The notes below the pieces were generated by a model. That model saw nothing but the letters and a program-made list of their open reading frames with translations. It had not been told where the DNA came from and ran no database searches. From NCBI GenBank assembly GCA_024699495.1, contig JAILPK010000011.1, positions 1 through 64,000 of the forward strand: a DNA stretch of 64,000 nt. The letters run 5' to 3'. The DNA comes from Bacteroidaceae bacterium (lineage in GTDB: Bacteria; Bacteroidota; Bacteroidia; Bacteroidales; Bacteroidaceae). Below are positions 46,133 through 55,532 of the stretch, piece by piece. Position 1 is the first letter of the stretch. Every line of letters starts with the position of its first letter. Both the position numbers and the translations under genes were made by a program.

Positions 46133-47380
46133 ATGAATTTCTTTGATACAGATTCCATACGCGAGATTACGGAGACTCTGCTCCGCAACAAGACACGCTC
46201 ATTCCTCACTGGCTTTGGCGTGTTTTGGGGTGTCTTCATGCTTGTGGCTCTTATCGGTGGAGGAAACGGACTGCAGGAGACGCTCGAGAATAACTTCGAG
46301 GGGTTTGCTACCAATTCAGCTCTTATCTGGTCACAGAATACTACCCGCCCCTACCACGGCTTCCGCAAAGGACGCCGGTGGAGTATGCTCCGTCAGGATG
46401 TAGGGCGGCTGCAGGCCCAGGTGCCTGGTTTGGATATTGTTTCTCCAGTGCTGTCTCATTGGGGCGCTGGAGCGGTCTATGGCGATCATCGAGTCTCATG
46501 CAATGTGAAAGGCCTGCAGCCAGACTATGCAAAGGTAGATGCGCCGCGCATGCGCTATGGGCGTTATCTGAATGATATGGATATGATGCAAAACCGCAAG
46601 GTCTGTGTCATCGGGAAGAAAATATACAAGACGCTGTTCCCTAAAGGCGGCAATCCTGTCGGGGAATTGGTGAGGATAGATTCGACATATTACCGCATCA
46701 TAGGGGTTGATTATGCTGAGGGTAACATGAATATCAACGGTTCTGCAGATGAGAGCGTATGCATCCCATTCACTCTTATGCAGCAGGCTTATAATATGGG
46801 GGATTCGCTCGAACTGATTGCAGTAACGGGTAAGCCTGGCGTCACGATAAGTGAGATTACCCCGCGAATCAGGGAGGTTATAGCCCGCGCCCATGATGTT
46901 GACCCGGCAGACGAGAAGGCGGTTATGGTTTTCAATACCGAAGTCCTGTTCGGAGTTCTTGACAACCTCTTTAGCGGTGTCGATTTCCTGATTTGGCTGG
47001 TGGGCATTGGCACGCTTTTGGCTGGAGCTATAGGCGTCTCAAATATAATGATGGTTACAGTGCGCGAACGGACTACTGAGATAGGTATTCGCCGTGCTAT
47101 CGGAGCCACCCCGATAAGAATTCTGAGTCAGATCATCAGTGAGAGCATTGTGCTTACGTCTGTTGCGGGCATGTTCGGAATACTTTTCGCGGTGATGATA
47201 TTGCAGATGTTGCAGCTCGCAAACACCGAAGAAGGAATAGTGAAAGCACATTTCCAGGTGGCAGTGTGGACAGCCATCGGGGCTGTTGCGCTGCTTGCCG
47301 TCTTGGGCATCCTGTCAGGGTTGCCTCCTGCCCTGCGTGCTATGAAAATCAAACCAGTTGAGGCTATGCATGAAGACTGA
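46133..47380 (+). CDS. ABC transporter permease (MacB-like)
   Basis: VSNIMMVTVRERTTEIGIRRAIGATPIRILSQII; paralogous to the preceding gene. Confidence 0.92.
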   Translation: MNFFDTDSIREITETLLRNKTRSFLTGFGVFWGVFMLVALIGGGNGLQETLENNFEGFATNSALIWSQNTTRPYHGFRKGRRWSMLRQDVGRLQAQVPGLDIVSPVLSHWGAGAVYGDHRVSCNVKGLQPDYAKVDAPRMRYGRYLNDMDMMQNRKVCVIGKKIYKTLFPKGGNPVGELVRIDSTYYRIIGVDYAEGNMNINGSADESVCIPFTLMQQAYNMGDSLELIAVTGKPGVTISEITPRIREVIARAHDVDPADEKAVMVFNTEVLFGVLDNLFSGVDFLIWLVGIGTLLAGAIGVSNIMMVTVRERTTEIGIRRAIGATPIRILSQIISESIVLTSVAGMFGILFAVMILQMLQLANTEEGIVKAHFQVAVWTAIGAVALLAVLGILSGLPPALRAMKIKPVEAMHED

Positions 47381-47534
47381 TGCTGAATGCCCGATAATAG
47401 TTTCAGAACTCTATGATTCACTACTTCCCGCTCTTGCATATATTAATTAATGTATTAGCATAAGTATTCCCTTCGTGAGAGAACATGGTTAACCAACGTA
47501 AATAATCAAGATAAAATAAAAAGTTGAAGATATA

Positions 47535-48653
47535 ATGAAAAAGATTATTCGCCCAATCCTCATTCTGCTGGTCGTGCTGCTTTTCATCGGAACATTTGTA
47601 TTCCTCTGGTGGCAGTCCCGTCCGACTCCTGTAACTTTCGAAACGGTCATTCCTATTCGTTGCGACATTCAGAAAACCACTGTCATCACCGGTAAGATAG
47701 AACCGCGTGATGAGGTGAATGTGAAACCTCAAATGAGCGGTATTATAGCTGAGTTGCTTAAGGAGGCCGGCGACCGCGTCGAAAAAGGCGAGGTCATAGC
47801 GCGCCTGAAGGTTATTCCTGACATGAATCAGTTGAGCAGCGCCGAAGCGCGAGTGCGCCTGGCTAACATCAATGCCAATCAGGCCCGCACTGACTACGAG
47901 CGTCAGCAGCGTCTTTATGACAAAGGGCTGATATCGGCAAATGAGTTCGAGAAATCGAAGCAGGCTTTTGACCAGTCGCGTGAGGAGGTTCTGGCTGCCC
48001 AGGACCAGTTGGAGGTTATCCGTGATGGCGTCTCCTCGTCCAACGCCTCTTCCTCCAACACTCTTGTCCGCAGCACTATCAGCGGCCGAATCCTGAATAT
48101 TCCGGTTAAAGTCGGTAACTCGGTAATTCTCAGCAACACTTTCAACGATGGCACCACCATAGCCTCTGTTGCCGACATGTCTGACCTTATATTTAGGGGT
48201 AACATAGACGAGACAGAGGTCGGGCGTCTATCCGTAGGGATGCCTATGCAAATAACCATCGGCGCCTTGCAGAATATGCGGTTTGAGGCTCGTCTTGAAT
48301 ATATCAGTCCGAAGGCAACGGAAGCCAGCGGTGTGAATCAGTTCGAGATAAAAGCCGCCGTGAAAATCCCTGCTTCTGAGGATGGGACCACCCCTGAAAT
48401 CCGAAGCGGCTACAGTGCAACGGCAAACATCGTTTTGGCTGAAGCCAAGCAGGTTCTATCTATTCCTGAGGGGGCAATCACATTCAGCGGCGACACCGCC
48501 TTTGTCCAGGTGATTCATGAGGAAGATGGCAATCAGACATACGAGCGCAGAGCCGTGGTCACCGGCCTGTCTGATGGCATAAATATAGAGATCAAAAGCG
48601 GGCTGAAAGCCGGGGAGAAACTACGCGGTTTGGAGATAATGCCTGAGAAATAA
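47535..48653 (+). CDS. Periplasmic adaptor (membrane fusion) protein, MacA/HlyD-like
   Basis: TGKIEPRDEVNVKPQMSGIIAELLKEAGDRVEKGEVIARL lipoyl motif, coiled coil, VKVGNSVILSNTFNDGTTIASVADMSDLIFRGNIDETEVGRL. Confidence 0.93.
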   Translation: MKKIIRPILILLVVLLFIGTFVFLWWQSRPTPVTFETVIPIRCDIQKTTVITGKIEPRDEVNVKPQMSGIIAELLKEAGDRVEKGEVIARLKVIPDMNQLSSAEARVRLANINANQARTDYERQQRLYDKGLISANEFEKSKQAFDQSREEVLAAQDQLEVIRDGVSSSNASSSNTLVRSTISGRILNIPVKVGNSVILSNTFNDGTTIASVADMSDLIFRGNIDETEVGRLSVGMPMQITIGALQNMRFEARLEYISPKATEASGVNQFEIKAAVKIPASEDGTTPEIRSGYSATANIVLAEAKQVLSIPEGAITFSGDTAFVQVIHEEDGNQTYERRAVVTGLSDGINIEIKSGLKAGEKLRGLEIMPEK

Positions 48654-48654
48654 T

Positions 48655-50295
48655 ATGAACCGCTTTATATTATCCATATTCCTACTGCTGCTCGCTGTGG
48701 TGGCCTCTGCGCAGAATGCTTCCCATGCGCGCTATGCACATTCTGCAGTGTGGTCGCCCGACAATGGAAACGGCACATATTCCAATCCTGTTCTCTTTGC
48801 TGATTACAGCGACCCGGACGTGTGTGCGGTTGGGGAAGACTATTATCTTACAGCCAGTTCTTTCAACTGCATACCTGGCCTTCCTGTCTTGCATTCCAAG
48901 GATTTGGTTAATTGGGAGATAATTGGTCATGCGCTTAGGGAGCAACTGCCTCGCGATGTCTTTGACTTGCCTGCACATGGCAAGGGGGTGTGGGCTCCGT
49001 CAATTCGTTATCACGAGGGGCATTTGTATATTTATTGGGGAGACCCTGACCAGGGTATTTTCATGGTGAGTGCAGAGCGTGCTGAAGGGCCGTGGTCTGC
49101 CCCTGTGTGTGTCTTACGAGGCCGTGGCATGATAGACCCTTGCCCGCTTTGGGATGACGACGGGCGTTGCTACCTCGTCAACGGATGGGCCAAATCCCGC
49201 TCTGGCTTCAATTCTGTGCTCAGCGTGCGGGAACTGAGTGCCGATGGCACTACAGTGATTGGCCAGCCTCATATCGTATTTGACGGCGGACAGGAGAATC
49301 ACACTGTCGAGGGCCCAAAATTCTACAAACGTGGTGAGTATTATTGGATACTTGCCCCCGCCGGCGGTGTGGAACAGGGCTGGCAACTTGCTATGCGCTC
49401 CCGCTCTGTCTATGGCCCTTACGAATGGAAGAAGGTTATGTGGCAGGGGCATACTGATATCAACGGGCCTCATCAGGGAGGCTTGATTCATACCTCCTCC
49501 GATGAGGATTGGTTTATGCATTTCAATGACCGGGGAGCTTATGGCAGAGTTGTTTATCTTCAGCCCGTGGATTGGAGTAGCGGCTGGCCTGTGATGGGTC
49601 GTAATGGAGAACCTGTTGCGGCATATCGAAAGCCCAAAAGCAAGAGCACAGATATATTCAATCCGCAGGAGAATGATGAGTTTGACAACTCCCTGGGGCT
49701 GCAATGGCAGTGGCATGCCAATTATAATCAGTTCTTTGGCCAGCCTACGGCCTACGGCGTTTATCGTCTTTTCACAATCTCCCACACAGCCCCTTTCATT
49801 AGTTTGTGGCAGACCCCGAACCTCCTGTTGCAGAAACCCACTGCCTCACGCTTTACAGCCACGTCCAAGGTGTGTTTTGCCTCAAAGGAAGATGGGCAGT
49901 ATGGCGGATTAGTGATGATGGGACGTGACTATAGCGCTTTGGTAGTTTGTCGCGAGGGTGACCATTTCCTCCTTCAGCGTCATACTTGCAAGAGTGCTGA
50001 CGAGGGACAGAGTGAGACGCGGGAGACATTGGCAACACTTCAACCCTCCAATCATGACACCATTCCTTATTCCCCTGCAATCTATATAGACTTGTATATT
50101 CGCCTGTCGGTAAGAGACGGTATAGTCAAATTCTTCTACAGCACAGATAACAAGCATTTCAAGTCTGCCGGCCGTCAGTTCACGATGCGCGAAGGCAAGT
50201 GGATAGGAGCCAAATACGGCTTTGTTGCGGCTTCCGACACCCTGCAGAGTTCTCGTGGATGGCTTGACTTGGACTGGATACGAATATCAGAATAA
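48655..50295 (+). CDS. Glycoside hydrolase family 43 (beta-xylosidase/alpha-L-arabinofuranosidase-like)
   Basis: YSNPVLFADYSDPDVCAVGEDYYLTASSFNCIPGLPVLHSKDLVNW, GMIDPCPLWDDDGRCYLVNGWAKS, HTVEGPKFYKRGEYYW; C-terminal beta-sandwich. Confidence 0.94.
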   Translation: MNRFILSIFLLLLAVVASAQNASHARYAHSAVWSPDNGNGTYSNPVLFADYSDPDVCAVGEDYYLTASSFNCIPGLPVLHSKDLVNWEIIGHALREQLPRDVFDLPAHGKGVWAPSIRYHEGHLYIYWGDPDQGIFMVSAERAEGPWSAPVCVLRGRGMIDPCPLWDDDGRCYLVNGWAKSRSGFNSVLSVRELSADGTTVIGQPHIVFDGGQENHTVEGPKFYKRGEYYWILAPAGGVEQGWQLAMRSRSVYGPYEWKKVMWQGHTDINGPHQGGLIHTSSDEDWFMHFNDRGAYGRVVYLQPVDWSSGWPVMGRNGEPVAAYRKPKSKSTDIFNPQENDEFDNSLGLQWQWHANYNQFFGQPTAYGVYRLFTISHTAPFISLWQTPNLLLQKPTASRFTATSKVCFASKEDGQYGGLVMMGRDYSALVVCREGDHFLLQRHTCKSADEGQSETRETLATLQPSNHDTIPYSPAIYIDLYIRLSVRDGIVKFFYSTDNKHFKSAGRQFTMREGKWIGAKYGFVAASDTLQSSRGWLDLDWIRISE

Positions 50296-50326
50296 ATAAA
50301 ATAATTTTACACCATATTCCTGAGAT

Positions 50327-51319
50327 ATGAAACCATATAAATTTGAACCATTCCTAAAAACTACCCTTTGGGGCGGTTATCAGATTGCACCATTCAAGGG
50401 TATCTTCACAGCCCAGCCCAATATCGGAGAGAGTTGGGAGGTGAGCGGCGTGGCCGGGCATGAGAGCGTGGCAATTGAACGTGGTATTATTGATGACGTC
50501 GATGTGGGTCTCACCCTCACCCAGCTCATAGACAAATACAAGGGCCTGCTTGTGGGAGAGAAGGTTTATAAGAAATATGGTAACAGATTCCCGCTTCTTG
50601 TGAAGTTTATCGACTCGCGTCAGGACCTCAGTGTTCAGGTGCATCCAGATGACAAACTGGCAATGGAAAGGCATGGATGTGCTGGAAAGACAGAGATGTG
50701 GTATGTGATCAAGAGTGATATCGGCAGCAAGATTTACGCCGGTCTATCAAAAAATATAGGTCCGGAAGATTATGAGCGCCTGGCCACAGCAGAACCGGTG
50801 AATGGCCATTCCCCTATGCAGGATGTTATAGCGACACATGAGGCACATGATGGCGACCTCTTCTTCCTGCCTGCCGGACGCCTTCATGCCATCGGCGCGG
50901 GTAACTTCCTGGCAGAAATTCAGGAGACAAGTGATATCACATATCGGGTCTATGACTTCGGGCGCAAGGATGCCAGCGGCAAACCAAGGGAATTGCATAT
51001 AGAGCAGGCCCGTGATGCTATAGACTATCGTGTGTGGCCTGAATACCGAAGCAGTTACGACAGCACAAAGCCCATTTCCCAACTGGTTAACTGCTCACAT
51101 TTCGTGGTTCATCGTGTTGTGGTTCAGGTTGCCTCACAAGTGGATTTCCATTGCGACTCCTTTGTGGTCGTGATGTGTCTCTGGGGAAAGGCAAATATCA
51201 ATGGCATCAGCATTCGCCAGGGAGAAACAATTCTTGTCCCTGCCAGTGAAAACGTGCTTTATATCTTTGGCAATGCCTCATTCCTCACTGCAACAATCGG
51301 GGGAGGCATGCAACTGTGA
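50327..51319 (+). CDS. manA: Type I mannose-6-phosphate isomerase
   Basis: LLVKFIDSRQDLSVQVHPDDKLA, KTEMWYVI, FFLPAGRLHAIGAGNFLAEIQETSDITYRVYDF. Confidence 0.93.
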   Translation: MKPYKFEPFLKTTLWGGYQIAPFKGIFTAQPNIGESWEVSGVAGHESVAIERGIIDDVDVGLTLTQLIDKYKGLLVGEKVYKKYGNRFPLLVKFIDSRQDLSVQVHPDDKLAMERHGCAGKTEMWYVIKSDIGSKIYAGLSKNIGPEDYERLATAEPVNGHSPMQDVIATHEAHDGDLFFLPAGRLHAIGAGNFLAEIQETSDITYRVYDFGRKDASGKPRELHIEQARDAIDYRVWPEYRSSYDSTKPISQLVNCSHFVVHRVVVQVASQVDFHCDSFVVVMCLWGKANINGISIRQGETILVPASENVLYIFGNASFLTATIGGGMQL

Positions 51320-51388
51320 ATGTGAGTTTTTAAGTTGGTTCTTTAGTTGACGAGTTGACGAGTAGATTCGGAAGTTGACAAGTTGATA
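51317..51388 (+). repeat. Octamer-phase word array starting at the manA TGA stop
   Basis: tgaatgtg agttttta agttggtt ctttagtt gacgagtt gacgagta gattcgga agttgaca agttgata. Confidence 0.8.
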
Positions 51389-51439
51389 GCTTTGCGGGCT
51401 GTTTTCGAATAGTTGGTCCGACGATGTTGCATCCCATGT

Positions 51440-51503
51440 TTACGAACTTACGAACTCACGAACTTAAAAGCTTACGAACCTAAGAACTAAAAAACTCACA
51501 AAC
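51440..51503 (-). repeat. 8-bp tandem word array (ttacgaac family), 8 units
   Basis: ttacgaac ttacgaac tcacgaac ttaaaagc ttacgaac ctaagaac taaaaaac tcacaaac. Confidence 0.92.
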
Positions 51504-51514
51504 TTACTACGCTA

Positions 51515-52633
51515 TCAGTGTGTTTGCACTACCTTTGTGCGTCCCTGTTCTGCGTTGCGTTTGTCTGTTTGAGTGACGACGCGGGCAGCAAGTTGGAGGA
51601 AGGCGTTGCCTGTGGGTGTGGAGGGGTCGAGCACGGCAGGAGTTCCAGCATCTCCGCTCTCGCATAGGCCCTGAACGAGAGGAATCTGTGCCAGAAGTGG
51701 CACATTCATCTCTTCGGCCAGGCGTTTCACGCCCTCACGTCCGAAAATATAATAGCGGTTTTCGGGCAGTTCTGCCGGGGTAAACCATGCCATGTTCTCA
51801 ACCAGTCCGAGGATAGGCACATTCACCTTGTCGTTAGCATACATATTTATGCCCTTGCGCGCGTCAGCGAGGGCCACCTCCTGCGGGGTTGAAACGATGA
51901 CAGCTCCAGTTATGGGGAGAGTCTGCACTAGTGTGAGATGGATGTCTGAGGTGCCCGGAGGCGTGTCGAGAATGAAGTAGTCAAGGTCGCCCCAAAGAGC
52001 CTCCCCGATTAGTTGTTTCAAGGCGTTGGATGCCATGCCACCGCGCCAGAGGGTGGGTGTGTCCGGATTAACGAAGAAGCCAATACTCAACATCTTCACT
52101 CCGTATTTCTCTATGGGGACAATCATCTGTTTCCCGTCCACCTCGTCTGCATAGGGGCGCTCGTCCTCCACCTGAAACATTTTCGGCATAGACGGGCCGA
52201 AGATATCGCAGTCGAGGAGTCCCACCCTGTGCCCGAGACGGGCCAGTCCGATTGCCAGATTGGCCGCTACGGTGCTCTTGCCCACGCCGCCCTTACCGGA
52301 TGAAACGGCAATTATGTTTGGCGAAGCGTCAGCGCTACCTCCCCCAAGTGGATTTGTCGGGGTCTCGTTGGCTGCGGCTTTGGCCACCACCTTGGTTTTG
52401 ACTTCTACCTCGATATCTTTAGAAACGAAAGCGTGAATAGCAGCTTCTGACGCTTTGACGAGTGATTTGAGGAAGGGGTTGGTTGGTTTGTCGAAGATGA
52501 GGGAAAAGGATACATGCATACCGCTGATGCGCATGTCATCTTCGAGCATTTCCATCTCTATGATGTTTTTGCCTGTACCAGGGTAGCGAACGGTCTTGAG
52601 TGCGTCAATTATGAGTTGGGGATATATTTCCAT
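51515..52633 (-). CDS. Mrp/NBP35-family iron-sulfur cluster carrier ATPase
   Basis: N-terminal MIP18-like domain, AVSSGKGGVGKSTVAANLAIGLA, GLLDCDIFGPSMPKMF, DYFILDTPPGTSDIHLTL. Confidence 0.96.
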   Translation of the reverse strand: MEIYPQLIIDALKTVRYPGTGKNIIEMEMLEDDMRISGMHVSFSLIFDKPTNPFLKSLVKASEAAIHAFVSKDIEVEVKTKVVAKAAANETPTNPLGGGSADASPNIIAVSSGKGGVGKSTVAANLAIGLARLGHRVGLLDCDIFGPSMPKMFQVEDERPYADEVDGKQMIVPIEKYGVKMLSIGFFVNPDTPTLWRGGMASNALKQLIGEALWGDLDYFILDTPPGTSDIHLTLVQTLPITGAVIVSTPQEVALADARKGINMYANDKVNVPILGLVENMAWFTPAELPENRYYIFGREGVKRLAEEMNVPLLAQIPLVQGLCESGDAGTPAVLDPSTPTGNAFLQLAARVVTQTDKRNAEQGRTKVVQTH

Positions 52634-52814
52634 ATATAAATTTATTGTTTTAGTTCTATATCTGCGTGCAAAGATACAAATTTAATACTACTCTTCCCTT
52701 GATTTTTATCTTCTTAACTTCAATTTTTGCTTTATTCTTCTTCATTTCCCCGTAAAGTCGCTATCTTTGCGCTGAAAACAGGAGCATATTTATTAACCAG
52801 CAAATATTAAAACT

Positions 52815-53366
52815 ATGAAAAAGAACATGTTCTCCGTTGCCATCCTGCTTATGGCCGGCTCTCTTCTGACTACTTCTTGCATCGGCTCATTTGCCCTCTT
52901 CAACAAATATGAGAAGTGGCAGTGTAATATGACTAAAAGCAAAATCGTAAATGGCATCGTGGGCCTTATCCTGCAGCCTATTTGCGCGCCAGTGTGTTGC
53001 ACAGTTGACGCTCTTATCCTGAACACTATCGAGTTCTGGAGTGGCAACAATCCCCTCTCTGCCAGTGTCACACGCGAGGTGATGGGAAGCGACGGCCGTT
53101 ATTATGCCATTACGAAGAGCTCCAAGGGATATGAAATCACTGACCCCGAGGGCGTGAAGACAATGCTTACCCACAACGAAGAGACCGACACGTGGTCAAT
53201 GACCCTTAACGGAGAGACTCGCCAACTGTTTCGTTTCAAGGAAGATGGCTCGATTGAAGCCATTTTAAATGATGGTAAGATTGTCAACGTCACCAACGAC
53301 GAGTCTGGCCTGCAGGCAATGCGTGAGGCTGTCTGGGAAGGCAATTTCTTCGCAATGAATTTTTAG
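52815..53366 (+). CDS. DUF3332 domain-containing lipoprotein
   Basis: Lipobox LTTSCIGSFALFNKYEKWQCNMTKSKIVNGIVGLILQPICAPVCCTVDALILNTIEFWSGNNP. Confidence 0.85.
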   Translation: MKKNMFSVAILLMAGSLLTTSCIGSFALFNKYEKWQCNMTKSKIVNGIVGLILQPICAPVCCTVDALILNTIEFWSGNNPLSASVTREVMGSDGRYYAITKSSKGYEITDPEGVKTMLTHNEETDTWSMTLNGETRQLFRFKEDGSIEAILNDGKIVNVTNDESGLQAMREAVWEGNFFAMNF

Positions 53367-53420
53367 TTGACGAGTTGACAAGTTGATACTTTTAGTTGAT
53401 GAGTTGATACTCAAAAACTC
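53365..53420 (+). repeat. Octamer-phase word array starting inside the TAG stop of the DUF3332 gene
   Basis: agttgacg agttgaca agttgata cttttagt tgatgagt tgatactc aaaaactc. Confidence 0.85.
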
Positions 53421-53433
53421 ACTTCACAACTCA

Positions 53434-53466
53434 AAAAAAGAGCGACTCATGGAGCCGCTCTTTTTA
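53434..53466. terminator. Bidirectional terminator
   Basis: aaaaagagcgactc-atg-gagccgctcttttt. Confidence 0.85.
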
Positions 53467-53484
53467 GTTGGGAAGTGAATATGC

Positions 53485-54501
53485 TTACTTCTTGTTCAGT
53501 GCGAGGTCGATAGCAACGGCAATTGCTACTGTAGCGCCAACCATTGGGTTGTTGCCGATGCCGAGGAAGCCCATCATCTCTACGTGTGCAGGCACGCTGG
53601 ATGAACCGGCGAACTGAGCATCACTGTGCATGCGGCCCAGAGTGTCGGTCATGCCATAGGAAGCAGGACCTGCTGCCATGTTGTCCGGGTGCAAGGTGCG
53701 GCCTGTGCCACCACCGGAAGCTACGCTGAAGTAGGGTTTGCCAGCGAGCACGCGCTCCTTCTTGTATGTTCCGGCTACGGGATGCTGGAAGCGGGTTGGG
53801 TTGGTTGAGTTACCGGTGATGCTGACATCAACGTTCTCATGCCAGAGGATAGCCACGCCTTCGCGTACATCGTCTGCGCCATAGCACTTCACTTTCAGAC
53901 GGCTTGGGTTGTTGCCGTAAGCCACTTCCTTCACTATCTTCAGTTCTGAAGTATAATAGTCGAATTGAGTCTGCACATATGTGAAGCCGTTGATGCGGCT
54001 GATAATCTGTGCGGCATCCTTACCAAGACCATTGAGGATTACGCGGAGAGGTTTTTTGCGCACTTTGTTGGCCATCTCAGCAATCTTGATTGCGCCTTCA
54101 GCGGCAGCGAAGCTCTCGTGGCCGGCAAGGAAGGCGAAGCACTCGGTCTCCTCGCGGAGCAGACGGGCGGCGAGATTGCCGTGGCCCAGACCTACTTTGC
54201 GGTCGTCAGCCACAGAACCGGGGATGCAGAAGCTCTGCAGACCGATGCCGATAGCTTCGGCTGCATCAGCAGCTGTCTTCACGCCCTTCTTGATAGCGAT
54301 GGCAGCACCACATACGTATGCCCACTTGGCGTTCTCAAAGCAGATGCGCTGAGTCTCTTCGCACATCAGATATGGATCTACACCAGCCTTGTCACAAATC
54401 TCGTTGGCCTCTTCAATACTGGTGATGCCATTCTCTTTCAGAGCTGCCAGCACCTGCTCGATGCGACGCTCTTGACTTTCAAATTGAACTTTACGTATCA
54501 T
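53485..54501 (-). CDS. GGGtGRT family protein (function unknown)
   Basis: FSVASGGGTGRTLHPDNMAAGPASYGMTDTLGRMHSDAQFAGSSSVPAHVEMMGFLGIGNNPMVGATVA. Confidence 0.93.
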   Translation of the reverse strand: MIRKVQFESQERRIEQVLAALKENGITSIEEANEICDKAGVDPYLMCEETQRICFENAKWAYVCGAAIAIKKGVKTAADAAEAIGIGLQSFCIPGSVADDRKVGLGHGNLAARLLREETECFAFLAGHESFAAAEGAIKIAEMANKVRKKPLRVILNGLGKDAAQIISRINGFTYVQTQFDYYTSELKIVKEVAYGNNPSRLKVKCYGADDVREGVAILWHENVDVSITGNSTNPTRFQHPVAGTYKKERVLAGKPYFSVASGGGTGRTLHPDNMAAGPASYGMTDTLGRMHSDAQFAGSSSVPAHVEMMGFLGIGNNPMVGATVAIAVAIDLALNKK

Positions 54502-54513
54502 AGTCGTGCCTCC

Positions 54514-55215
54514 TTATTCTTTGCGTGGATCAATAGCTTTGACAGCTCCCTGCTCCTTCGAGGTGCGACCATAAGAGCCGGTAAACTTCTTAATAGCCTC
54601 GTTGGCGTCCATGCCACCCTTGATGGCTTCCATCATCTTGCCGAGATGCACATATTCGTAACCGCATACCTCGTTGTTCTCATCCAGGAACTGCTTGGTG
54701 ATGTAGCCCTCGGTGAGCTCCAGATAGCGGGTTCCCTTGGCAACAGTTCCATAGAGTGTGCCAGTCTGGGAGCGCAGGCCCTTGCCGAGGTCTTCCAGTC
54801 CGGCGCCGATGGCCAGACCACCCTCAGAGAAGGCGCTCTGTGTACGTCCATAGACAATCTGCAGGAACAGCTCGCGCATTGCGGTGTTGATGGCGTCGCA
54901 TACGAGGTCGGTGTTCAGAGCCTCGAGGATTGTCTTGCCTGGCAGGATTTCGCTTGCCATAGCTGCGGAGTGGGTCATGCCAGTGCAACCGATGGTCTCC
55001 ACGAGAGCTTCCTGAATAACTCCGTCCTTCACGTTCAGACTCAGTTTGCAGGCACCCTGCTGAGGAGCGCACCAACCAATGCCGTGAGTGTAGCCCGAAA
55101 TGTCCTTAATCTCTTTTGCCTGAATCCACTTGCCCTCTTCAGGGATTGGAGCAGGTCCATGATAAGCGCCTTTGCAAACGCTGCACATGTTTTTTACTTC
55201 AGTTGAATAAATCAT
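54514..55215 (-). CDS. NifU-like iron-sulfur cluster scaffold-type protein partnered with GGGtGRT
   Basis: IGCTGMTHSAAMASEILPGKTILEALNTDLVCDAIN (NifU/IscU-like core); C-terminal GYEYVHLGKMMEAIKGGMDANEAIKKFTGSYG. Confidence 0.85.
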   Translation of the reverse strand: MIYSTEVKNMCSVCKGAYHGPAPIPEEGKWIQAKEIKDISGYTHGIGWCAPQQGACKLSLNVKDGVIQEALVETIGCTGMTHSAAMASEILPGKTILEALNTDLVCDAINTAMRELFLQIVYGRTQSAFSEGGLAIGAGLEDLGKGLRSQTGTLYGTVAKGTRYLELTEGYITKQFLDENNEVCGYEYVHLGKMMEAIKGGMDANEAIKKFTGSYGRTSKEQGAVKAIDPRKE

Positions 55216-55350
55216 TTTGACTTTTTATGTTTAAAAATGAATTCTTAGGTGTTCATTCGTTGCAAAAATAAAGAGAAGTTGTGAAACAGCCAAATTAAAA
55301 CCTTTCTTTGCCCTACATTTAAGAACAATTAATAAAAAACACCTGCCACC

Positions 55351-55385
55351 TTTGCTCTTTATCAGAATAAAGTTCCTAACTTTGC
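55351..55385 (+). promoter_or_regulatory. Bacteroidetes promoter for the C_GCAxxG gene
   Basis: TTTG (55351-55354), 22-bp spacer, TAACTTTGC (55377-55385). Confidence 0.5.
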
Positions 55386-55532
55386 GCGAAACTTAGCTTC
55401 TGTCGTGAAGTGCAGCTGCGTATTTTCTCGTTGCCTCTTTTAGAGCCCTCTTTTAGAGCCCTCTTTATGTCAGAGCGCTTAGACAGGAAGAGCGCAAAAT
55501 ATAATCAAAACCAAAAAACTAATAATAAGAAT

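Noticed and set aside
44834-47380. Two FtsX-type permeases as a duplicated assembly artefact
   Set aside because: Sequences are clearly diverged; paired MacB-like permeases are common in Bacteroidetes exporters.
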